DNA from: Gymnorhina tibicen
Taxonomy: Eukaryota; Chordata; Aves; Passeriformes; Artamidae
Assembly: GCA_013399875.1 (NCBI GenBank)
Contig: VXAZ01007995.1
Span: 3,141,486-3,205,485 of the forward strand
Direction: 5' to 3'
Length of the DNA stretch: 64,000 nt
Positions 1 to 10,968 of this stretch are shown here, one piece after another; position 1 is the first letter of the stretch; each line of letters begins with the position of its first letter. The notes below the pieces were generated by a model. That model was not told the DNA's origin. It worked only from the letters and a program-made list of their open reading frames with translations, and ran no database searches. Made by a program: the position numbers and the translations under genes.

Positions 1-3000
1 TGTGTTCCTTCTGCCTCTGTTTCTCTTGGAGTTCACCCTAGGTTCCAGATAAGAGCCGTGATCATGCAATATGGGCAATGGTTTTAGGGACAAGACCTTT
101 AGAAGTGGGCAGAGTGCTACATACATTGAGTCAGGGAGAGGAACGAGTGCAAGGAAAATGGTGATTAAACATCTAGGAGTTTTTCCAAGGTCTGCTACAG
201 ACTCTCCGTACGACCTCTGGAAATTCCTGCATCATCTTGGCCCACCTTCAGTGGTCTGAGTGCAGCCCCAAAAAAGTGCTAATCCTTCCTTTCATCCACT
301 CTTTATTAAAATGAATCAAATCTTCTGAGCAGGCATTGTTTTCTTTATGAGTTTGTAGAGTACCTGCCAATAGGTACAATGCCACAGCAAGTTGTGAGCG
401 GAGGCTCTGATCTTACAAGATACTTTGGTGCCAAATTTCTGTACAGGAAGAGCTCCTACTTACTTCAGAGATTTGGCTTAGTGTACAGTGGTCCACAAAT
501 AACACTCTTGACACACTTCATATTTTTGCAAAAGAATAAAATAATTCTAAAAGCCCGTGTGCCTGCATTTCTGACTCCTCAGACACATTTTAATTTATGG
601 GAGGACACAAATTTTAACCTTGAGCTTCTTTCTCAATACTCATTCATTACTTTTCCATTGTAGTTTACATTCCCTGTTGCTAAAACTAACAAAATGTTCA
701 TTTTAACAGAATGTCTTCGCCCTGCTGGGCCCCAAATTAAACATTCCTGGGAAGGCAGGAGGCAGTTGCTTTATTTTGCGCTGCAAATTAGCATGTTTGC
801 ATAACTTAATGGTCAGTGCATCAGACAGGAATTCCAGAAGATATCAATCTTCAGCGCTGTGTTTGACTTCATGGGCCTAGCATCCTCCTCTCTGTATGGC
901 ATCACTGCTGAAATGTCCTTCTGGCGTGGGCTATCCATCATGGTTTCTGTGGGGAAACCACAGAGAATGGGAATGCGTCAAAGAGTTTACTGAAAGGCAG
1001 ACTTATCACTGCTCAAAGCAGAGAGCAAGCTCTAGCACATCCCATTGAGAAAAACAGCTCCAGCTTATGAAGAAGATGAGTGAATTCTTCCGCCTTCTGT
1101 AGACACATGTTGACAAACCATCTTTACCTCCATCTGTAGCTCTCTTAGTGCTGTGAAACCCCATTTGAGGGATCTGGTCAAACTCCGCTCCCGTGCCACC
1201 GCGTGTGTTGTCTCAGCTGCAGCGTATGAGCTGCTCTGGAGGAGGAAACCACCCATGAGCACATTATTTCCTGTTCTGTGCTCTGCAGAATTTTCTTCTT
1301 TAAGAAAACAACTCAGGATTCTTCCCGAATGTACATTTTTTGTGTGCGCTCAGAGTGTTTCCCTTGCCAAGTTGAGGCCTGATCCAGGCAAAGTCAGATA
1401 AAAGGAAAAAAACTCCCCTAGACCTACAAGAGGGTGAAGGGCTGAAGGATGGTGTGGGTTTGAAAGAATGGAAGGGGAGGTTACTGTGTTTGTGGAAGTT
1501 ACATCGTGTAGGAAGCAGCATCACCGTTTCTAAAATCTGGGGTGGTGATCAGATTTTGGCTACCAAGCTCACAGGGTGATGATTGAAGGCATGGCTGTGT
1601 ACCTGACTGCTGCCATGTATTTGTGTTAACAAATTCCTGAGGCAATCATGGGCCAGGATCCAAATGGCTTAGATGCCATCCAAGCTAAAACCCCAAAAAT
1701 AAGCCCTCCCTGGGGAGTGCACAGTCTCTGAGCAAGATTTGCCCACCCATGTTGCCCATGAGCGCTGTCCTACCCTTCGTGATGTTTCACTGGAGTTGCT
1801 GTGAGGTTGGGAACACTTTTTGGTTAACACTTGCAGGGAAAATTTGGGTTAGTAATTAAAATACAAACACTCTTGGGATCCTAAGTAGGTATTCCCACTG
1901 ATGGAGCTTTGTGTTACTATCTAGATCCACCCAAAAATTCAGGACACATTTTCTCATAACATTTCATGGCAATCTGGGAATACAGAAGGATGGGTTCCAG
2001 AAAAGCTGACAGAACAGGTGTTGAATGGCCTTTTCCCTTCCTCCCTAGCAGAGTTTCTTCAAGATTTTGTTTTTTAAAAATTCCTAGAAGCGATTAAACA
2101 AGCATCTTTTGCAGCAGAAATATTTACCCTGGTTTCTTAGAACTGATAACACCTCTTTTTAAAAAATGCAGCAACATGCAGGATGTTAGTATTTTAAACA
2201 TTTTTGCTAGTTCTGCTTCTTAGAAAATTGGCAGCCTTTTTGCATATTTATCTTATCGCCCATGTGGTGTTTCTCAGACCAAGTCCAGAAAAGCTGTTTC
2301 CATTCTAACTCGTTCAGTTTCATTCTGCTGCCACTTCAGTACTTCCTTCCAGCTGGTACCCTCTTGCTTTTATCACGCTGTGTTGTCACCCCTCACAGAC
2401 AACCAAGTTAAAATACCAAGCGTTTATCACTCTCTGGTAGTATTTTCTTACTGCTTTTTGCTTTTTTGGGTCTTTCCTTTTGAAGACACAATGGTGGGGT
2501 TGCCAGACAGGCAGTAAACATTCTTCTTTTATTGTTCAAATCAACTTAAAATCATTGTAATATGCTTGAAGATTTTTTTTTTTAATGTACATCAAAAAAG
2601 AATTTAAGAAATGTATTGAAATCTACAGATAGGCAGTGGTCGTGCAAAACTTGACTTGTCCATAATCAACTATTGGAGTTGACAGTCTAAGTTAACAAAA
2701 TCCTCAAATATCTGGAATGTGTCTTTAAAACCAGATACCTCATTTTCTGAAATACTTTGCATAGGAGTGAGGTTTTTTTAGTACATCGTGGTATTTTTTC
2801 ACTTTATGTATTTAGGAAATATGAAGCCAATATATGTTATCAATGTATAAGAGCTCTCCAAGTTCTCTTTTTTAAAATATTCCCTCTTTTATAAAAAAAA
2901 AGGATTTATTTGGGTAGATAACCACCAGATTCTCTCTGCCACATTGCAAATGATGAAGTGGTTTTGGATGTCTGTTTTCTGAATGAGTGTACTTGATGCC

Positions 3001-3280
3001 CAGATGTAACTGTTGTCTTAAGCTGGTCAAATTATTCCTTATAAAAAATACTGTTTTGTAATAACATTAATTCTCCTCATACCTGTTCAGTGGACAATTT
3101 ATGGCACTGTAGGCCATGCCACAGGTTAATTTATGAACTACTAGGACATGCTTTTCATTACTGATTAATTTGCAACTCATTGCTTGAATCATCTGATGTT
3201 GACTCTGGGGTTTTTTTGATTGGACAACAGAAGTGTGATGAATAGAAGAATAATGAGTTGTAAATTCATATTTGTAGTGC
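1..3280. other. Gene-free unique sequence
   Basis: No exon, RNA gene or recognisable transposon is seen. Reading frames here are short (under 95 codons), overlap on both strands and match no family I know. The sequence turns A/T-rich from about 2060 to 3070 with several short T and A runs, for example near 2573-2583 and 2892-2902. Two sub-blocks look less random than their surroundings: 715-845 (listed separately) and about 2080-2260, which has several AAATATTTA-like and TGCATATTTA-like words. Either could be regulatory, but nothing here proves function. Confidence 0.6.
715..845. promoter_or_regulatory. Possible conserved noncoding element
   Basis: This is a compact block with homeodomain- and POU-like words: CAAATTAAAC near 732, GCAAATTAGCATG near 783 and TTTGCATAACTTAATGG near 796. 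Such clustering resembles vertebrate developmental enhancers. This is inference from motif content only; no alignment was possible. Chance clustering in A/T-rich DNA is the main alternative. Confidence 0.25.
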
Positions 3281-3317
3281 AGCAGCATCCATCACAAGCG
3301 CATAGAAGTGTTTGTAA

Positions 3318-3470
3318 GTGAGAAGGGCAGTCCTTGCCCCAAAGGCCTTCCTGCAGATCATCCCCGGAGATGATGAGTCCATGCAGGAAAGGATCAGGAA
3401 AATGGACTTTGCCACCACTGTGGTGCTCTTGGTGTCCTGGCAGCCCAACCTCTGTCCAGTTTTATTTTAG
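3318..3470 (+). other. Coding-like open stretch, unidentified
   Basis: On the plus strand 50 codons are open between a TAA at 3315-3317 and a TAG at 3468-3470. Codon third positions are mostly G or C, and the translated text is protein-like, including the run GDDESMQERIRKMDF followed by a hydrophobic patch ATTVVLLV. There is no good ATG context at the front, and a donor-like GTAAGT at 3314-3319 precedes the frame rather than ending it. I do not recognise a family. It could be a decayed retrocopy, a missed exon fragment or chance. A minus-strand frame over the same bases is probably its shadow. Confidence 0.2.
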
Positions 3471-3620
3471 GGGAAGGAGAGTTTAAGACAGAGTCACCAA
3501 AGGCAATGAGGTGAAGGAGAGAACAGGAGAGACTGAGAGAGTGACTTTCTTTGAAAATGTAGCCAGGGATGTGGAAGGCATGGTGGGCCAGATGGAAATG
3601 TAAATTAACCCTTTGACACC

Positions 3621-4210
3621 TGTTATGATCCCGTTATAGGAGATGACTCTGCCTGAATTAAGGTGCAAACAAGACCACATGCCGAAGTCAATAGTGTGGC
3701 TTTTATTTAACAATAAATGTGAGGTAGAGAGGTGAAAAGAAATAGGAGGAGGGGCAGGGAGGGAGAGAAAAAGTGTTGAATAACATCACTTAGAGGTATC
3801 TCAATGATTAAGGGAGAGTTCAGGCTGTTGTTTGGGAACTCGGAGAGAGAGTGGTGGTACAGGGTCAGTTTTGTTATAAATGCCAGAAAACTAAAGCTGG
3901 TGATGTCTTCCCGGGCAGCGCTCAGCTTGAGGCTGACTTGTCATGCATAATGTGCAGGTGCGTGAAGGTAAACGTTGTGAAGGTTTTCTGTCTTTGCACC
4001 TTTCCTTCATCTTGTGCGTGAGGATGTGGGATCAGGGTGGACATAGACCTTGGAGCGCCTGTAATGAAAATACAGATATTTATCCTAAGAAATTCAACTC
4101 GATTAGGAGGCAGCGATTGGGTTCTTTAGTTGGGCAATGCACATCCAAAGCAGCACAGACAGCAAAATATTCTCAGTATCTGCTGGTTGGCCAGTAATGC
4201 AGGAGAAGGT
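3621..4210 (-). mobile_element. Probable solo LTR, avian ERVL-like
   Basis: The plus-strand edge starts TGTTATGATCCCG at 3621, so the minus-strand copy ends in ...ATAACA, as retroviral LTRs do (TG...CA). A minus-strand AATAAA polyadenylation signal lies at 3702-3707, about 80 bases inside that end, a normal R-U5 length. The A/G-rich tract 3721-3775 and the segment around 4080-4140 resemble LTRs that are common in neoavian and passerine birds. That resemblance is from memory and was not checked. No gag, pol or env coding sequence adjoins it, so it is probably a solo LTR. The far edge is uncertain (about 4140 to 4300), and I could not define a target-site duplication. Confidence 0.45.
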
Positions 4211-5155
4211 TTGAGCCATTCAACAGTATCTGTCATGAAACTGCTATTTATTCGTCTTTATTATATAAAGTTCCATGTGTTTTTGCTATTCTATGAATAT
4301 GCTGGTCTGGCAAAGTTCTTACAGATCTCTGAAAAGGTGACTGTTTTTAGAATTATGTGTTGTTTCTGGTCTCTCTTTTTTTTAATTTAATTTTATTCTA
4401 TTTTTCAATGGCTAGAAATCAATTGATCTTTCTGTAACTGGCAAGCTGGGGTAAAGCATACTTAGAAAAAGCTATATCCCATGGAATTTTTGGCTTGCTT
4501 TCTTAAACTGTGGCAGGACATCCTGATGCTATGAAATTACATGGAAAAAAAAGTCTTGGAAGAAAAGACTGGGATTAGTAGCTTTGTTACTGAATAGATT
4601 TGATGAGTTCCTTCTTTGATAGGAACATCATGATGTTGAAAAGTAGCAAAATCTTTTAAGAGCTCTGGTGAATTTCGAAATGAAAATTGAATGCAAAACT
4701 CTGGAACCTTTTAAAGAATAGGCACTTTGTGTTTATTAAGCCCCCTTCATGACTTACAGGTACTGATCTTGTCTGTACAACAGAAACATCTGGCTTCTTT
4801 GCCTAAATTATTCCAGCAATTCAGAAAAAAAAAAAATAGCACTGAGAGAAAAGGGAAGTAAAGGGAGAAAGATACATTTGTGGAAAGGGACGGTGAATAA
4901 TGCAGTAATTTCCCTCTAGTTGCACCCCAGATATTGTATGGAGTGAGACTGACAAAAGGGAGAGGGAGAGGGCGGACATCTGGGCTATCATTTTTTCAGA
5001 TGACCAGAAATTTGTGACATGTTACTTGGAAGAGACGCAATTAAGATTTATTTATTTTCTGGATGCTCTGCTCTTTTGTATTGTTTTAGCACACATGGCA
5101 TTCATATAAATCAATTACAGTCATAATAGTCTATGAACAGAGTGTCTCATCCACA
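4211..5155. other. Gene-free A/T-rich sequence
   Basis: Unique-looking DNA with T- and A-rich runs, for example 4375-4405 and an A run near 4827-4838. The first hundred bases may still belong to the flanking LTR. No gene or RNA is seen. Confidence 0.5.
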
Positions 5156-5200
5156 GCCCACTGAAGTCTATGGGAGGGCTTTCCATTGACTTCACTGGGC
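5156..5200. repeat. Palindromic repeat copy (GAAGTCAATGG type)
   Basis: Arms of 18 bases, 5156-5173 (GCCCACTGAAGTCTATGG) and 5183-5200 (CCATTGACTTCACTGGGC), are inverted complements at 16 of 18 positions around a 9-base spacer. The wording matches an old dispersed amniote repeat that I know by sight but cannot name securely. Related half-copies occur at 6915-6947, 41916-41950 and 53939-53986, so this is a family and not a one-off hairpin. Confidence 0.55.
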
Positions 5201-5538
5201 ACTGAGTCAGTCTCACTGAGGGCCTTTGATCAGCCAGTGACAGCCACTAAGGTCCCCCACGTCTCTGTGTGTGGGAGAGGTGACTGTTTTCATTGAACAT
5301 TTGGAAGGGTGGGGGTGGCTGGCTGGCGCTGCAGGAACCTGAGCTCGTTGGTCTCCTCTCCTCCACTGCAGACTGCCCTGGCTCCTGCTGCCTGGGAGGA
5401 TCATGGCAGGTTTGTGTTGCTGTGCTTAACAGGTTCTTTTAACTGCTGGGAGGTTGAGAGTAATGAAAGTCTTGGAATGTAAGCAGGCATCTTACACAAA
5501 GGAATGGGAGCCACTGGAATATCTACTGAAGCCTGATT
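5201..5538. other. Gene-free spacer
   Basis: Moderately G/C-rich unique sequence between the palindromic repeat and the CR1 fragment. Nothing recognisable is seen. Confidence 0.5.
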
Positions 5539-5948
5539 ATAGAATCGGAGAATCATTAAGGTCTGCAAAGACCTCTAGGATCATCGAATCCACCAGTTAA
5601 CCTAATAGTGCCAGGCCCACCACTTAACCATGTCTGTAAGCACCACATCTACAAGTTTTTTGAACACTTGCAGGGACAGAGACTCTGCCTGCACAGCCTG
5701 TTCCACTCTTTCATTGAAGAAATTTTTCCTAATATCTAATCTAAACCTCCCTGGTGAACCTTGAGGCCATTTCCTCTTGTCCTATATCTTGTTACCTGAG
5801 TGAAGAGACCAACCCCCACCTCCTACAACCTCCCTTCAGGTAATTATAGAAAACTGTAAGGTCCCCCTGAGCCTCCTTTTCTCCAGGATAAACAACCCCA
5901 GTTCCCTCGTCTGCTTCTCCTAAGACTTGTCCTCCAGACTTACAGAGC
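5539..5948 (-). mobile_element. CR1 LINE 3' fragment
   Basis: The plus strand begins ATAGAATCGGAGAATCATTA, the reverse complement of a CR1 3' end. It runs on through landmark segments typical of avian CR1 reverse-strand text: TGCCAGGCCCACCACTTAAC (near 5610), AAATTTTTCCTAATATCTAA (near 5720), CCTCTTGTCC (near 5774) and CTTTTCTCCAGGATAAACAA (near 5876). The element is therefore on the minus strand and 5' truncated, as nearly all CR1 copies are. Similarity fades after about 5945. Only the reverse-transcriptase C-terminal end and 3' UTR would be represented; no open pol frame remains. It is moderately diverged, so not a recent insertion. Confidence 0.93.
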
Positions 5949-6914
5949 TCTGCTGGAGAAGCCCAGCAGACCACTGGATGCAGCTGAAAAGGACCCACGA
6001 GCCACCAATACCCTGAACTGTGGTACCCTTGTTACCACCAGAGAGGTCTGACTGCCAGAAATGGTTTACAACCAGCGCAGGCCACTTCCCAAAGTGCTGA
6101 GAGCATGCACAAGCCTGCCATGGCAGCTCAGCTGACAGCCCACAATTGCTTTAGTGAAAGCCCGTTTGTTTCTGAATGTGGGATCGTGTGTAAGATAAAC
6201 ATGGGGACTGGGAAAGCAGTTTGACAAAAGTGACATTATCCACTTGGTTTTAGCCAATAGGAAAAGCCATCAGCTCATCTTCAGTTCAGCTATGGCCTCT
6301 GTAACTTACTCATTGTCATTTTCCCAATAAATATTTCCTGAATGTAAAACCAGGAAAAGAGTCTATTGTGTAAGTCAAACAATTCTACACCACATTAAAG
6401 ATAGTGGGTTTTGCTTTATTATCTGTTGATGAAAAGAAAGAGATGCCTCCCCAAGAAAAACACTATTATATTAAAATAAGAAATGATGGCAAAGGAATCA
6501 ATCACATTTCCTATGTAACAATATACCAGAAAAGAGTCCTCTCTTTCAAGTGGCTCTCCATCACCACTGAAATCCAAACTGCTTGGAATTACATTTAAGC
6601 ATATGAATTCATAAGAGAGAAGGAATAATTAATTTGATTTTGAGCAATTGTCTTCCAAATAAATTCCGTTCCACAGGGCTGGTAGTGGCTATTTGGTAAA
6701 AGAGAACAAAAAAAAAAAAGAAAGAGCCAAACCCTGCTCAGGCTCTGGGCCTCCAGGTTCATTTTCCAAAGGGTAAAGTTATTTTGTTCGCTATATCTTG
6801 AGCTTGGAACAAACAAACCCAGACATGTCTAATGTAAAAGATACTGCGCCAATATGCTGTTGATATGCCAGAAAAGCCCTAATCCAGTGCCTGTTAACAT
6901 GGGTTAGTGAGACG

Positions 6915-6947
6915 CTGTTGACTCCAGTGGGCTTTGGAGCAGACCCA
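6915..6947. repeat. Palindromic-family half-copy
   Basis: CTGTTGACTCCAGTGGGCTT and the following GGAGCAGACCC match the right arm and downstream tail of the element described at 5156-5200. Only one arm is clear. Confidence 0.4.
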
Positions 6948-7575
6948 GAGACAGTTTCATGTACTGGTTAATAATCCTACTACAGGGTGGAACCCGATTC
7001 CTGGCATTCGGCAGGAATTTCCTAATTTATTTCTCCAGGCTTTGAATCAGACTGATGTGGTGAAACTCATCCTATGTTAACAATCTCAGGGTTGGTATCT
7101 CATCATCTAGGATCACTCTTTTATCAGAGGACAACAGGGACACCTTTGGAGAGCAGCTCCCATCTTGTTTGGCTCAGTAGGATGGAAGGAGCTGAACTGG
7201 AGAGATGAGACAGCCAACTATCGGCTAAATTCAGATCAAATCAGTCCCACCTCTTGATCCCTGTGCAGCTAACTTAGGGTATTCTTAGTGCATGAAAGAC
7301 TCAGATTAATTACTTGGCACTTGAAGGGCACTGAGAATATCATAGGGAATCAAAACCAGAACTTTATTTGAATAATTTCAAGTATAATAGAAAAAAATTA
7401 TGAATGTAGTACTTCATCTGTTCATCCAAAAAGCAAGTAACCCCGCACACATAAGCAGGAGGACAGGACATAGGCAAATCTTTAGCATTTTACAAATAGT
7501 CTGAAAGTACAGCCATCCTGAGAATTACTTTGATTAGCAGCAGTATCAAGTTTGAAATGAGATCAGGACTCACTG

Positions 7576-7603
7576 TAGAGGACACGGTAAGCGATGTCCT
7601 CTA
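7576..7603. repeat. Perfect 9-bp inverted repeat
   Basis: TAGAGGACA at 7576-7584 and its exact complement TGTCCTCTA at 7595-7603 flank a 10-base loop. It could form a short hairpin. No matching RNA family is known to me, and the stem is too short for a pre-miRNA. Confidence 0.5.
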
Positions 7604-8195
7604 AAGGACTTGGACACTGCTAAATAAAGAGCTGGTATTAGGAGAAACCAAAGTTAGGGACTTGCAGAAGTTTGCTGTCTTAGTGAGTGAGAGAGCCCAG
7701 ACAAGGACCCTGCACTCCTTTCTCCTTGTTTGCTGCTCTCTTCTCCCACTTAACGGGACAAGTCAAGAGTAGAGATTTCAACCCAAACTAAAATTATTAT
7801 TTGAAATCGTTACACAACTTTGAGGAGCAACTTAGACTTGTGTTTGCAGCAGACGTTATTTGTGCTTTTGGTAAGGAGTATCACATTATGCCACTCTTTT
7901 CTCTGGAAATCCCTTGAGTTGGTTTTGCCAGCTTGTGTGACTTCTCGCTGCTCCGGGTGTGTGCTCACCTTATCTCAGCAGCTGATCAGCTTGGGCAGGA
8001 TCAGCCCTTGCACTGGGAATTGCCAGGGAGAACACAGAGTGCCAGAGGATGGAATGGTGAGGTTCCCCAGGAGGGAACTCCCTCTAAGTCAGTGCAAAGC
8101 CACTAAGGCAACCCTGGTTTTGGGGGTGGCACATTCCCTCTGCGGCCATGAGTAATCTGCTGTTTCTGCTTAGTATCAAAAGGATGCAGTGAATT

Positions 8196-8225
8196 AAAAC
8201 CAAAACAAAAAACAAAACCAAAAAG
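8196..8225. repeat. A/C-rich low-complexity tract
   Basis: A run of CAAAA/CCAAAA words, almost free of G and T. It is simple sequence, possibly the remnant of an A-rich tail, with no attached element visible. Confidence 0.7.
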
Positions 8226-8764
8226 CAGAGCTCGGCCTTAAATAAATGTTTGGTTTACTGATATGTATCTTAGATGAGCAAGGGAAGCCATGATGAAGTA
8301 CAGTGAAATGTGTATGCTGGGGTGGTAGCTGGTGGAGGTCTGCTCAGTCTCTTTGCTCTAAGCCCTAGGAATATTCAGGGAAAGCAAGACTGGAATGAAA
8401 AACAATGGAGAGTTGCCTTTGCACGTAAAATGTCATCATGAAGCAGCAGAGCCCGTTGCTGTAGGAGGGTACCTGGGAGATGACATGGGCTGGGTGGCCA
8501 GGGGGGTGACAGAGATCAGCATGGCCACAGCAGGCTGTACCCAAGGGCTGTCACACCGGGGTGCTGCTCAGAGCACTCTGCATTTGCAGCCAGGGCACTC
8601 AAGAGTCTTGAGAACGATTTCTGGAGAGGGATGAGGGATGCAGGCTGTCCCGGACTGGGAACAAGAGGTGCAGGGGTGTTGGAGTAGCCTCCTAAGGCTG
8701 TTTGAAGGTCATCACAAAGATGCCAGCGTGAATCTGAGGAAAGCCACAGAATAAAGCAGTGACC

Positions 8765-9029
8765 TGTGAGCAATAACAAATTGCAGCCTGGGAGGTTTGA
8801 ATTAGACGTGAGGAAAAACCTTTCACGAGGAGGGTGGCGCAGCACTGGAAGCACTTCTGGTTACCCAGGCTGTCATGGTATCTCTGTCCTTGGAGGCTTT
8901 CCAGGCTTGGCCAGACAAAGCCTTGGCTGACCTGACCTGCTGTCAGCAATAGTCCTGCTATGAGTGGAAGGCTGGACTGCAGACGTTCAGAGATCGCTTC
9001 CAACCAGCATTTCTGTGATCTTATGATAT
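8765..9029 (+). mobile_element. CR1 LINE 3' fragment
   Basis: The text follows an avian CR1 3' end in order: ACAAATTGCAGCCTGGGAGG (near 8778), GTGAGGAAAAACCTTTCACG (near 8809), GCAGCACTGGAAGCACTTCT (near 8838), TCCTTGGAGGCTTTCCAGGC (near 8887), the CAAAGCCTTGGCTGACCTGA segment (near 8916) and a terminal TCTGTGATCTTATGAT near 9012-9027. It lies on the plus strand, truncated at its 5' end and more diverged than the copy at 17.8 kb. The 5' edge is approximate and could reach back toward 8700. No coding capacity remains. Confidence 0.88.
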
Positions 9030-9680
9030 CCACTGTGGAATTTCCTTAAAATTATGTCATTAAAAATTGAGTTCCTGGAACTCCATTACAAATCCCTTGT
9101 CCTGATTTCCCTTCTGCTGGTGTCTTTTTTCATCTGCGCTGCCAAATCACATCATACCCCCTGGCAGGGTTTGTCAGCCGGTCCACTGACCTGAAGAAAT
9201 ATTTGCAAAACAAAAGGCATAGGTTTGCTTTTTGTGGTGATTGCATCACCTTCTGCAAGTGCATTTTCTGGCCAATAGCCTGAAAAAGCTTTTTTAGCCC
9301 CCAGTTGCATTTCTTGTGCCAGCTTTAATTCTAGTGAAGTCTTGAAGTACTTCTGGATTTTCATGTGAATCCTTGGTTACCAGCTTCATCCAAAAATAAG
9401 GCAACTCCAGCTTCAACCAACCCTTGAAAAACAGAATAGGTTACCTAATACCACTCTGTTATCAAGTCTTGTGGCAAGACCACCAGTGAAATCACAAGAA
9501 AAGAAGGAAGATTTGAGGCTGTACAGGCCTGGCTGCCATCTCTAATTACTAGTGCCATGGAGATTCAGCCACAGTAAGTCCCCATCCGAAGCTGAGCCAG
9601 ACAAATTTTATATAATAAGAAGATATTTTGAAATGTTTAGGCAGATAAGTGAAAAGCAAGTGGCAAACTTCTCCTTTTGT

Positions 9681-9681
<1 letters not shown>

Positions 9682-9711
<30 letters not shown>
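9682..9711. repeat. Poly(T) tract, 30 bases
   Basis: Thirty uninterrupted T bases after CTTTTGTG. On the minus strand this reads as poly(A), so it could be the tail of a retrocopy, but the sequence on its left (9380-9680) matches nothing I recognise. Confidence 0.95.
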
Positions 9712-9712
<1 letters not shown>

Positions 9713-10955
9713 TCACTGATTATTTGCTTTCTGAGCTGGAATAATTTATTGTTCCTTTTCTGTCCAATAGGAGAGATAAATAAGGGTGGATTTTTCAATG
9801 AGTAAAACATACATTTGGAAACATCATTTTAGTATCAAAATGAGATTTCCATAAGACCTTTCTGAATGAAGCTGTAGCAGTATGTCTTGATCCCTCACTA
9901 GGAAAGGAAAAACAGACAGAAATTTCAGGATTAAATTGCCTTGTAGTTCATCTTCTTCCTTTGTTGTTTTTTTGTTTATAGAAGAAGTGAATTTATTGAG
10001 CATGGAAAAACACCAGATTGACAGCTCTGGAAAATGAAAGCCTCTCTTAATCCAGCGTGCAGATGTGGCACAGTCAGGATTAAGGCGGAATGCCTCCCTG
10101 AGATCCAAAGGAATCATTGCAAGTAGTTTGGCAGGGACAGGTTCTCTGCCCCAGCCCTCATCCAAGGGGATTTCAGAGAGCACAAGTTTTGGCCAGAGCT
10201 GGAGTGCTCAGAAGTCAGTGGTGTGTTTGCATTTCTCTGTGCCACTCTCGCTGCCAAGCCACTCTGCCAAGGGGAGCAGGGAGTGAGGGAGACGGGGAGA
10301 AGGCCAAAACAGGGAGGTTTATGCTTATTAAGGAGTCATTTAAGTCACCAATTCAATGAAACACAAATGGATGGAGGTCCAGGTGATGTCTTTGCACCTG
10401 TGTGTGTATGGGTGTGCTGCCTGGGCAGCACTACAGACCCACAGGGAGTCAGGGAATTCAGAGCATCCAAGCTCTTGTCCAAATTTTCCTCTTCACATAA
10501 CAGCCTGGGGAGAGCTGTAAGTGGTGGTGAATTGGATTTGGGGTATTCAGTCTTTATTGTGCAGGCTTCAGGGCCACTCTGTTGTGTGTGGGGAAGGTTG
10601 TTTGTTTTTATTTTGCATTTTTTCTCTGAAGTATATGACTTTTTCATCAGGGTGAAAATCTGTCAAATGGCCATTTCAGACTTCCTAGAAATTATGAGGT
10701 TCTGGAATCTATTAAAGCATAAATGTCAAAAGAAAATTACTGCAGAGTTTGCCTGGCCTTTCTTGTTTTACTCCTTGATGTTAACTTTCCTTGTTTGCTG
10801 ATGTATGCTTTTTGTGCAAGGGTTACAGAAAAAAAAAAACTTAAAAAGATGCTGCAGTTATTAACTACTTTTGCATGTCTGCAGTCTGCAGGCTCTGTAT
10901 GTGTATATATGGTTTTCCATCAAGATAAAACCTGCTTAGAAAAATGTTGTGGTTT

Positions 10956-10968
10956 AAAAAAAAAAAAA
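10956..10968. repeat. Poly(A) tract
   Basis: Thirteen A bases in a row followed by GGAGG. Simple homopolymer with no attached retroelement seen. Confidence 0.9.

Larger units (their letters stand above)
5949..8764. other. Gene-free unique sequence
   Basis: No gene recognised. It contains a palindromic-family half-copy at 6915-6947, a perfect hairpin at 7576-7603, an A run at about 6708-6719 and an A/C-rich low-complexity tract at 8196-8225. The reading frame at 7820-8155 has no recognisable domain. Confidence 0.6.

Noticed and set aside
10223..10801. 192-codon plus-strand frame
   Set aside because: Crosses a G/T-rich low-complexity patch, shows no domain, and is overlapped by other frames on both strands.
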